From: Nelumbo lutea
Lineage: Eukaryota > Streptophyta > Magnoliopsida > Proteales > Nelumbonaceae
DNA length: 64,000 nucleotides
Direction of reading: 5' to 3'
NCBI GenBank assembly: GCA_022828595.1
Contig: JAKGHH010000002.1
Location: 79,828,383-79,892,382 of the forward strand
The position numbers and the translations under genes are program-made. Below the pieces are notes generated by a model. That model saw only the letters and a program-made list of their open reading frames with translations. It ran no database searches and was not told where the DNA came from. This document shows positions 1 through 11,500 of the stretch, piece by piece. Position 1 is the stretch's first letter; each line of letters begins with the position of its first letter.

Positions 1-2468
1 ATTTGTATATCACATTGCACATATAGATATTTAGAAACCTATTGTCCTATTAGGAGAAAGACTAGTACACTTGGGCCATTGGGACTAAGAACTCGGTGAG
101 ACTAGTGGAAAGCTCTCAACCAATCACTTACCTAAGAAACCTACATGGATGAAGGTTTGGAGATTGGTGGCAAGAAACCATGGATCTACGTGTCACACCC
201 AACCTCATGCATTATACTAGAATACCATCGGTGAACCGAGAGTTTTTCTTTTGCAAGAGATCTTAGCATGGCGTAGGACGTGTGTTGATTGTCATTTTAT
301 TTTGCCTTTTTTTCTCTTGTATTTTTTATATATTATGTTACTTAAAAGACAAAAAAAATAGAAAATTCATTTAAAACTTTTCTTTTCTTCCAAACACATT
401 TTTATCAAATAAAGTGATTAATATGAGCATGTTTTCCCTTACTTTTTCAAATGTTATGTAAAAATCTTTTTTATTTCATTTTATATTTTTCACAATGAAG
501 GTACATTCGTTCTTTTTCTTACAACATTTTTCATTGCATTTTGTATTCCTTCGACTTAGTCAACCATAAAAGCATTGGTAACTTCTCTAACTTCAACCCC
601 TGACCGATCCATCAGTTAACCATACCTAGCACCCCTAGCTAGCCTATTTTCATCCTAATTGCAATTGGAGCTTAATAAGTTAGTACCCATCATAGTTAGC
701 TTCTTAGCTCTCATTTTATCATTGACACCTCAAACTCAACCCTTAGATAACCAATACATAGCAGCCTAGCCTATCCATAGTTGGCTAGTCCCTTCCCAAC
801 TTAATGCATGTTTTTTATCAGCTTAGGTTTTGACTTCAGTTGGTGTCAATACCTAATTTTTGTTTGTCCCCTTCTCCGATCCACTTCTTGCACTCTGGAT
901 ACCCTATTAGACCTTTTCATTCATTTTAGAATATATTAAAACTCCAAAAAACCAAATCTTTGCTCATATACCCTCAAATCCACCGTCGAATCCACAAGAT
1001 TCCCTTCCACTAATCACAATTGTGCCACCTCACCACACTTGTCATACAATCAGACTCCATCACATGAAGTAAAAATCTTTAAACAACCAGCTATGCCAAA
1101 TTTCAGCCTTAAAATCCTCCAAATCCTTTTTTAAATGAACAAGAACATGCTCAAAACCTTGATCTAAACCAATCCACAACTTTGATCGAAGATCTATCAC
1201 TCCCATATAATTTGGAATGTTCAAATATACTTACCATCCAAAAGTTCATCTAAAAAATTCCACGTTTGACCTTCCATCGAGTAAAGATTCTATTTTAGCA
1301 AAAATCATTAATCCAAACTTGTCAACCATTGATCTCCATCATCCTAATCCCATTTGACCAATCAGACCTCACTACTATGACCAAAGACTCAAAAAACCCC
1401 AATACACCAATTTTCATACTGAATTTACCTGTTTGACCATTAAACTAGAAAGATGTCATTTCGCGAATAAAATCACCCCTTTATATGTGCCACCCTAAGA
1501 CCACAAAGGAGAAAGGGCTGATGTCATCCCTTCACTTAATCCCTCCCTAACCTATTAGACTAATTAGGATAAGCCAAGTAGACGAAAATAACGCCAAAAC
1601 TCCAAAATAACCCCTCTTGACACTAGAAATTAACATAAGAGCCATTATGGTCACTTCAAATTTATGTTTCCTGCCACTAAGATGTCAGATTCAAACTTAA
1701 CATGAACAAATTCGAAAACAACACCATTGGGCATGACAAAACCAAAGGAAATCATGAGAACCTCAGATCGACTGATTGAACCCCTAGAAATCTTCTGAGA
1801 AAGCTTGTTAGATTGAGATTTTGGGGTTTCTTTGCATGCTCAAGCATATCTAAAGCCTTGAATACATGGTGAGTTGTCTCAGACTTGCTCCAGCCTTTCC
1901 CCTCTATAAATAGGGTGGGTTTTGATCTCTGAGGGAGAACTCTTAGAAAGGAAAACCTAGAGGAAAGAAAAAAGAACTTGTGAAGGGTAAAGACATTCTC
2001 AAATCTTCAATCCTACTCCTCAAGAAGCGGTTGCATGATCTTCCTTTGTTTAGAAATACATGGTGGTGATCGGGGCAACTCCATTGATTTGCTGCAAGAA
2101 ACAAGTGGTTAAAGTTCATATTGCCTTAGTATGGAGGATGCACTTGGGAATCTTGCCATGAAAAACTAAACAAAAAGGAAAACCATGATCAAAAAATGTG
2201 AGGGAATAGGAAGAAAGAAAAGGTAAAAAGGAAAGAAGAGAAAAAAATAGCAAGATAGAAAGATAATGATCAATTGAGCAAATATTATTTTGCTATATTG
2301 CAAGAAAGATAATGATCAATTGAGCAAATATTATTTTGCTATATTGCAATATTTGATATGTGGTTTCTCGATCAAAGGCCTGAAACACCATTGACAAGGC
2401 AATCTAACACTAAAGAATTCGACTCCCGCAATGCTAGCCTTCAATGTTGATAATACTACAGCCATGGG
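1..2468. other. Gene-free AT-rich stretch with an LTR-like promoter
   Basis: No coding region is recognisable. A TATA-like motif (TATAAATA, 1905-1912) is followed by about 200 nt of purine-rich leader-like sequence, an arrangement typical of the U3/R part of a retroelement LTR. No TG...CA ends or target duplication could be placed, so this is only a hint of a decayed LTR. Confidence 0.3.
2257..2348. repeat. Two-copy tandem duplication, 46-bp unit
   Basis: Bases 2257-2302 are repeated almost exactly at 2303-2348, both containing AATGATCAATTGAGCAAATA. The near identity suggests a recent slippage or replication event. Confidence 0.85.
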
Positions 2469-3105
2469 TAGGGGTGATCATGGGCCGGTCCAAGTCAGGC
2501 CTGGTTGGGCTTAACACCAATGATAAGGGCATTAAGCTAGGACAGGCTCAACCTGATGCTTTGGACTCATGACATCAAACAATAAAAATTTAATTATTTA
2601 AGTTTTTCAATTTAAATTGAATGTGAATGTAATAATACAAAAAATATTACACAAGCCAAAGCTAAAATGGGCTTGCTAAGCTTTAGTTCTATGGCATAAA
2701 AATATCATTTAATTGCTAAGCTTGATTTGGCTTGGGTTACTATCATTTTATAAATGAAGGCAACTCATTCTTGAGAAATGTAGAACTTTGAACAACACTA
2801 AATAGTTAGTGCAACCATTGAGTATTTTCTCAAGTCCCACATTGCTCAGGGAATGAGTATGAAGGCTTTGTTTTCATCTATATAAAGCCTTATTTAGGAG
2901 AACAGTTCTAATACTTGAATTGACTCAAGTGTTGCCATATGTGTAAACACGTCTCAATTCATAAATATTTATTTATATGTTAAAATAAAGCTTAAAACTT
3001 TTATGTTTATATTTTTTATATAAAATAATAAACATTTAATATAAAATAAAGTATACTTGTGTAAATATAACATATAAAATATAATACACATTAGGGTAAA
3101 AGACT
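2469..3105. mobile_element. hAT-like non-autonomous element, copy A (3' end unclear)
   Basis: Begins TAGGGGTGATCATGGGCCGG, a terminal sequence common in plant hAT-type miniature elements. It is collinear and clearly related over about 600 bp to the better-bounded copy at 22350-23130: shared motifs include the CAACACTAAATAGTTAGT-type block and the stretch before an AT-rich tail. The right terminus seen in the other copy is not found, so this one is 3'-truncated or eroded. No coding capacity. Confidence 0.55.
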
Positions 3106-5194
3106 TAAACCTCCCCTGTCAGAATAAGATTCCATTAAATTTAACATAAACAATAAAAGACTCTTTTATCCTTCATTATTCTTTAAATTTAAAAAACCAC
3201 CCAAACTAGCAAATAAAGAATTACTATTGTCTTCTTTCCTAGAAGGATAACTATTATATCGGTATGATGTACAAATCCATCTCTTAACCTTTTGTTAGAA
3301 TCATTCAAGTTCTCAATCCTAGTACGTTCAACCCATTCATGATTCAACCACAAACTTATTTATTTTGGGTAATGATTCAACTACTGGCATAGAAACCCTC
3401 TGGATTGCCCACAAAATGTAGCACTTAGATTAAGAAATCAGTGCAAGCAACCTCCAAAATAGTGTACAGCCATTCCATCAACAAGCCAGATGCAATCATA
3501 TCTGACCAATAGACAAGGCCCAACCCAAATGAGCAAAGTGGCAATACCGTATGGTGGTGTTGTTGGTGAGAGGCAGTCGTTTGTGGATTGTAGACGTTAG
3601 TGGTTGGGTTGTACAGGGAGTGCAGACCTCTATCACGTTTTTGGGTATGTGATACATTGACACACTCAAAACAGAGCAATGGACAACAATGGACAGAATT
3701 GGGTTTTAGGAAAAAACAAACTCCCACATAATGTCTACTGCTAAGGGATTTGGACGGAATACTTAGGGAGGCGAGGCTTTTGTCTTATGACGTCACATGG
3801 CATGGGAGGTCTTAGTCCAATTTGAAGGAGGGGATGTTTTTACCCTACAATATTATTATATATAAAAATATGTATATTATATATATATATATATTGCATG
3901 TCAGGTCACCCACCATAAATGGGTCAATTAATTGTTGATCCCCATACGGATACAAGGCCTCTATTTAGAATATTCTCTTCATTAACCATTATTCTAAAAT
4001 TTTCTTATTAATGATCCTTCTTGAATTTTAAAAATCATAAAAAATAATCAACTGAATTTAAGTCTGGTCAACCACGTTTGACCATCATAAATCATACTTA
4101 ATTGTTACAATTCCATAGTAAGCCATCGTAAACCTCTCAATTGATACAAACCGTTAGAAATCCCACACTCAACCATTACATAATGATACCAAGTGTATCA
4201 AATGTTAGAAACTGATACATACATGGCCATTTCAATTTTGACATTATCAATTAATGCTGTCAGAAGTTTTATGCATGGCTGCTAAAACTCGAACACAAAT
4301 CAGTCAGAGGAAATAGAATGATTCTTTCACTAAGCTGTAAGGCTGCAATTTGTTGAAATAACATGTATTTTAACTTTCTACGACATTTTATCAATCAACT
4401 TCGCACAAACTATTGAAACTTTCTTACGTCTATCTTTGTATTTATTACTTCATTTCAGACAGATTAAGTTTTATTGATATTCTTGATAACTATTTAAAGT
4501 GTATCCACGCATACCCAAGGCCTATCCAAATGTATTTTAAAATCGTCTTCTCCTAAACTCTGAGTTTTTGATACTCCAAACCTTGGGCAATAGATTCTCG
4601 GAGTTCAGGTTCTATGGGTCCACTTCTGATGCAAAGAGTAATATTAATTCTTTTACCATTTTCCAATGTTTCCTTGGCATATCCAAATGGTTACACTTCA
4701 CATAAACTATTAAAACTGTTTCTTATGTCCATATTTAATCATTTCAGACATAGATTCAGTTCTATTGATATTCTTGAATTTATTTGAGTTCAGTTTTTCC
4801 ATGTAAACCAATGTATACCCAAGGTGTATCCTATACTCTGCCTTTCTAATACTCCAAACCTTGTGCAATAGATGCTCGGTGTTCAGATTCTGAGTCCAAT
4901 TCTGATGCAAGGAGTCTCCTAACACTATCTTTAATTTCATTCTAAAACCTGAATGCTCCACAAGGCATTAAATAAATGATTGTAACTCCAGACCAGATAT
5001 ATGACTTTATATATCTGAACTCTAAATGCACTGCACCAACCAAGCTTACCAGCATATCCCTTAGTACAGCAAGGAGCTACAAAACAAGGTTCCCTGAAGG
5101 GCTTCTTAAGGATAGACCTTAGGGTAGCTGCAGACAGTAAACTATCATGAATAATAGATTAGGAAGGAAAATAAAGGAACTCGTTCTGTACAAA
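3106..5194. other. Intergenic region downstream of guanylate kinase, with a diverged tandem duplication
   Basis: No gene recognised. It contains a short (TA)n run (3879-3894) and a diverged direct duplication: about 4390-4640 resembles about 4690-4920, sharing GATACTCCAAACCTTG/AATACTCCAAACCTTG blocks and TTCTGATGCAA. The last 100 bases are probably 3'UTR of the guanylate kinase gene, but no canonical polyadenylation signal was identified. Confidence 0.5.
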
Positions 5195-5533
5195 CTAGAT
5201 GACAGCATTCCTTTGCTGAACTCTAGCTTTCTCTGCATCAATGATGGACTCCACCATTTTAACAGAACTCTCAAGTTTCCCCTCTTCATTCACAACCACA
5301 TAGTCAAATTCCTTTAGATGTTTGATCTCCTCACGGGCTGTAGCAATCCTGACAAGAAGTCTGTCTATGGTCTCTGTCTTACGATCAATAAGTCGCTTCA
5401 CAAGGGCTTCCTCATTCTCTGCAAGAAGGAAAATGAAGATAGCAGAGTCTCCAAGGATAGACCTCAATGTAGCTGCCCCTTGTATGTCCACCCTCAGAAC
5501 AATGTCAAATCCCTTTGACATGAAATCATGAAT
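5195..5533 (-). CDS. Guanylate kinase exon 4 (lid, C-terminus, stop)
   Basis: 112 codons plus TAG, starting [20 protein letters not shown], then the lid region RLIDRKTET and the C-terminal helix [14 protein letters not shown]. Acceptor AG at 5534-5535. Confidence 0.94.
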   Translation of the reverse strand: MHDFMSKGFDIVLRVDIQGAATLRSILGDSAIFIFLLAENEEALVKRLIDRKTETIDRLLVRIATAREEIKHLKEFDYVVVNEEGKLESSVKMVESIIDAEKARVQQRNAVI

Positions 5534-8500
5534 CTGGATACCAAGACAAAAGGCCTACGTTACCAAATTATATAAAAACCTGGTTTGTTTCTCCAAATGC
5601 CTAATAATCAACAGAAATACATGCAGAAACCTGCATAGGTGTGAATCAACCATTTAGAGGGTCCCACTAAAAAATGTATATACTAGGACAGAAAGGATCA
5701 GATCAATCATAACTCTAAAAAGTTTATATTCATGGATCTTAATTTTAATGAATCAGAAAATACCCCCAGCTGTCAAAAGTTGTGAATCTATACCTACCTT
5801 CTGAATTAGGAACAGAGACTCCCACCCTTTTCTATACATGTCTCCTAAAAAGGGATGCAAAAAAATAAGCATTGTAATAATACCACAAGGCTAAACTACA
5901 CTAAGTTTTGTTTCCAAATGAAAAACTCAAATGCAAATTAATATGATCAGTGGTACACAAGTACCTGTTGCTTTGGGATCCCTTTATATTCGCCGTAAAC
6001 AAGAGCATATTCTAAGAGTTCATTCCTCTCAATCATTGAAAGAAACTGCTCTTTTGTAACAAAGTAGTAATCTTTTCCATCCACTTCACCTGGTCGCTTT
6101 TCTCGGCTTGTTGCTGTGACAACAAAGTGAATGCCATGCCGAACTTGCTGTAGCCTCTGTCATAAGACCACTAATTGATAAAAGATTGGGAATCCTTGGA
6201 AATTATGGTCTTCCCAACTCTTTAAAACAATAACATAAAAAAAAGGCCATTACCCAATGGTGATCTAAGCAATCCAAGGTCTTTGTAGGGGTGGACTGGG
6301 TACCATTCCTATCCTCCAGCATTTTTATTTATTTATTTTTTCATGAAGTGGCTCCACCAAGGCTCAAACCAGCATTCCCATGCTTGTTGGCACAAGCAAA
6401 AAACCCTTCAAAAATATACATGCACATACCCAGAAAAAAGAAAAAAAAAAAAAAAAAAAACTCCTAAGCTACTATGTAAGTCTTACCTTTATTTAACTAG
6501 GAAAGTTACCAAGTAGACATCTAAACACAATGCCATTATAGCTGGCACCACAACCTGGAGACTGATGGTGCAAGTTGAGAAGCTTCACAATGGCCATGAC
6601 CTAATTGGCTATTGTGGTTAAAGATGTCAATAATAATCTAAAGATGTCAATAATAATCAATGTTTCCTGAAAGGGAGGATATGGCCTTATATCATGTACA
6701 TCAAATTGAAAGAGCAGCTTTGGAGAATGGTAAAGTATTAACTGGCAAGAATGGGAATACAGGTTTGAGTCTGAGAGTGGTGCAAAAAAAATGCCAAAGG
6801 CCATTTGATGACAGCTGGAATGGCTGAACTGAAGCTTATTGCTTTGTCCTTTAATGAATAAGTTTTCAAAGGTAGTAGGCTCCTTTAATGACTGAAGCTA
6901 AAGTTCAGTAGATTACCATGTCCTTGAATATTTAATCATTTAATTATTTTATCCAATAAAAGACAAAGCTACAGGTCATTAAATTCAGCAATTTCGGCTG
7001 TTACCAAATGGCCCCCACGTCAATATCCAGTTCACCCCTCTCGAGACCCGAGATAACTGGACAAATATTGCATGAAGACCCTTTGAGGTGTAAAAATTGA
7101 AACAACAAAGAAAATAAAAGTGATACCTTGATGACAGCATCTTTACCAACACCACTTGGTCCGCTGATGACAATAATCAGAGGGTTTGGGGTTGGTGATA
7201 GAGGCTCCAAACTTAAGGATGAACCCAATGCAGCTTCAACCTCCCTTAACAAATCAGCCTACCAAGGCACCCAAAAGGAATGTTGACATGACAAATATAG
7301 ATGCTATACTTTTTTTTATGGAAAAAAAAATCAAATGCATATACAAGATGCTATACATTACAATCATGTACTACATTGTAAACCTATTTTGAATGAATCA
7401 ACAGTTAACAAATACTTGAATTTTTCAGAATTTCTTTCAAGAATTAATGCATGTACAAATGCTCAATTCAGGTAAAAACTCACAGGGTACATTACAGAGA
7501 ACTTTGTACTTTGGACAGTATGACACTTGCCCCCTATACTTTTCTCGTTTATGAAACTTACCCCTGTACCTTCATATAATGTTCAAACCCCGTGAAAGTG
7601 TGTACAGTGAGTTGGCAATTAGCAATTAACCGAATTGCCAACAAACATTTCCTATGCATTTTGGAGGGAGGAGGCATTCGTTATAGTAATGGAGGTGGTT
7701 ATACAGGCTAATATGAGTAAGGAGAAGCTAGGAACAGGATAGGACAATAAAGAGTCAATGGTAAGGGCAATGATAGAGGCAGACATAGACCTAAAGGTGA
7801 GTAGTTGGACATGACAGAGATGGTGCCGATGAGAATGGTCAAGGCAGAGGTGAAGAAGAAGATTAAGCAGATGGTTGTCTGTGGGCAATAGTAGTGCTGG
7901 AGGATATGAGGGAGGTGACAATGTTGGGGATAACAGTGGTAGAAAAGGTGGTGGAGTGAGTGAAGTATTGATGGATCATTGGATATCGCAGATTAATATT
8001 GACTAATCTTAGGAGGCCATTTTTATGGCTAAGATTGGAGGAAGTGGTAAAGGCAAGTGAAATGATGAAGTAATGAGTAAACCAGTGTGAAAGCAGTGGT
8101 GTAGAGAAAATTAAATTGGTCATTAATCAAACAAAGATTGGTTAAGTTTAAGACCCTATAGATCTTTTCATGCCATTCATTTTTATATATCCCAATTCAA
8201 TTCATGGATCAAAAGTTATGGTATTTTGTATTTGGAGACCTAATAATACCATATTTTTCAAGGAATTGCCTAGGCAACTAAGAGCCCTTGGCTAGGCACC
8301 TCACCTAAATGCCTTGACTTATAGCAACAAGGCGCCCATCTAGGCAACTATGCACCTGCCTAGGCAATAAAAGTAACACGGTTACCTTATTATAATATCA
8401 TTCATGTTGCTACATCTTATTAATATGTGTAAAGCATTCTATTATCATACTATATATATCATTCATACTTTTTTTTTGTTTTCTACTCCCTCCCTCCCAT

Positions 8501-11500
8501 GTCCACATTAAATAAAACAACAGCTCCACCCGTGTTCTTTTTCTCTTTAAATTGCTCTATATCTTACAATTTATCATATAAAATTATAGCCTTTGTTAGT
8601 CGTCAATTTGATATGAAGCTGATCTATTAAATCCTTATTATCCTTTCCTCACACATTAAATAAAACAGCAGCAGCACCCTTGTTCTTTTTCTCTTTAAAT
8701 CGCTCTCTATCTTAAAATTTATCGTATAAAATTATAGCCTTTGTTAGTTGTTAACTTGACATGAAACTGATCTATTAAATCATTATAATAGTACTATTTT
8801 TAAAGCATTAAAATTAATATATCCATAAAAAAAAAGTGTTGAGATTAATATATTTGAAATACCATTGTCCTAGATATGATGATCTGCCATGTATTGAGAA
8901 GAAATTTAATGCTTTAAATAAAGAGAATTGTTATCTTTAAAATTAAAATGCATGTTCAATAGTATATAAAACTATGGTAAAAGTCAAATTTTAGTTTTTT
9001 ATTTTGTGAAATTTTATTGCCTAGGGCATACACCTCTTGAATTGAAGCCAACTCTTTACTTCCTAAAACTTGAACTCTAAGAAGTTCATGTACAGGGTTT
9101 AGTCCCAATAAGAAGGCAAAGACCTGTTGCTAAGAAACCAACTTCTTATGAGCTTTAGCATCACCATCATGTTTCCATTCTATAGCCTGATAGTGGTCCA
9201 ATTCCTTCCATACTGAGATAAGGGCTGAATAATAGGCTGACAAACTACGGTTCCCCTATTTACAAGTTGAGGATTCAGCTTGTAACTGATAAATCTTGAC
9301 ATCGTGCCTTTGCTCAGAATAGGTGGTTTTGGCATGTTCCCATATCTCACTATTGTCCACATCAGTTTCCATGGTTGCTAGAAGCCAAGACATCACCATA
9401 CTATTTTCTTGGTCCCACCTATCATGTTCAACTGTCACATTCTTGGGTTCTTTCACTCTTCCATTTATGTAACCAGCTTTTCCATTGGCCGCTACATAAA
9501 ATTTTACACCTTTAGCCCATTCCAAGTAGTTTAGGCTGTTTAAAGGGGTAATTGGCATAGAAAATTGAGACTCTTGTAAAAAGTGATACTTGGAAATTAG
9601 TGGATCAGTCAAAAGGGAAGAAACCTATTATGTGTAGAAGTGTAATTACAGTAAAATACAATGCAAATGGTTCAGTTGAAAGACACAAGGGTCGACTAGT
9701 TGCAAAGAGGTACACGTAGACTTATGGTGTTGATTACATGGAGACATTTACACAAATCACCAAGATGAACACCATCAGAGTTTTGTTGTCACTTGCTGCA
9801 AATTTCTCATGGCCATTATTCCAAATGGATCTTAACAAAGCTTTATATGGTCTAAAGCAATCTCCAAGAGCATGGTATGACAAATTTAAACCAGCCTTGG
9901 GAAATTTTGGCTATGTACAAGCCCAGTCTGACCACACTCTTTTTATCAAGAAACCAATTCAGCCTTGACTCTTTTGGTTGTGTATGTTGATGATATTGTT
10001 GTGACAGGGAATGATATTGATGAGATTAATTCACTTAAGTGGTTACTCAAGCAGGAGTTCGAAGTGAAGGATCTAGGTGAAGGTATTTCTCGAGAATTGA
10101 AATGGTTAGATCCAAGCATGGTATCTTTCATCTTCCAGAGGAAATATGTCCATGATCTCCTAGAGGAAATTTGAAGGTTAGGGATTAAACCTGCACACAC
10201 CCATTGAGCAAAATCATAAGATAAATGCAAAAGAAGGTAAGCCTCTTGAAGATAAAGGTATGTATCAATGGTTAGTGGGAAAGCTTCTGTAACTTTGTCG
10301 AACACATCCTGGCATTTCCAATGCCATCAGCGTTGTTAGTCAGTATATGCACTCACCTAGGACAGCTCATCTTCTAGTTATTGAAAGAATTCCGGCCTAC
10401 TTGAAGAGGTGTCTAGGCCGAGGTATACTCTTCAAGAATAATGGTCATATGAAGATAGAAGTGTACACTGATGCAGATTGAACAAGGGGTGTTGATTATA
10501 GGAGATCCACTTCAGGGTATTGGCTCTTGTTGGAGGAAATCTCGTTTCTTGGAGTAAGAAATAAATGTTGTTACTCGCTCCAATGCTAAAGTACAGTACT
10601 AGCCTATGGCTAATGGTGAAGCTAAAGTGTTATGTCCGAAATCCTTATTTGAAAAATTGGGCATTGAGTATGAAAAACCGTTGATGTTGTACTATGATAA
10701 CCAAGTTGCCATTGGCATTGCTCATAACCTAATACAACATGATAGAACAAAACATATTGAAGCGAATCAACATTTCATTAGAGAGAAAGTAGCTTCCCAA
10801 GATGTTTGCCTTCCTTATGTAGCCTTTGATATGCAACTTGTTGATTTCTTCACCAAAGCAGTTGCCAAAATCAAGCTAGAGACAAATTTACACAAGTTGG
10901 GAATGATAAATATCCCAACTTGAAGGGGTGTATAGAGATGCAATAAATTAGTACGTGGTCCCATTGGTTGTTATTTTTTATTGTCTTGTTATTTTGTATT
11001 AGATTGTTCCTTGTTTTTCTTTCTTACTAGGCGGTGGGGGAATTAGATTTTAAGTGATTAATATAAATTGTCTTTAGGATGGCAAGATAGTTAGATTTTC
11101 TGTACCCCTTTTTTTCTCATTCTTCTCGTCTTCTACCATCTTCTTCTCCTTCCCTTTTGTTTTCTCTCTTCTTCTTTTTCTTTACTACAACAGGTTTGAA
11201 TACCATCAGTTGTAGCCAACTTACAATAGAGTTCCAAGAGAGATAATATGGCAAGTCTCGGAAAAGAAAGGCGTCCCCAATAGGTATATAGATCTAATAA
11301 AGGTTATTGTGAGGGTGCAATAACCAATATACCTGTAGGAGAGACATCAGATTTTGAAGTTACGTTGGGTTTTCACCAAGTTTCAACATTTAGCCCTTGT
11401 GTATTTGTATTAATCATAGACTAATTGACTAAACATATTCAACATATTCAGGAGGTCCCATGGTGCATGTTGTTTATTGATAAATGATAGCATTGTTTTA

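Noticed and set aside
7652..8123. Two overlapping minus-strand frames of 86-89 codons in guanylate kinase intron 1
   Set aside because: Low-complexity Ser/His/Leu-rich translation of a G-rich plus strand; no recognisable domain or splice context.
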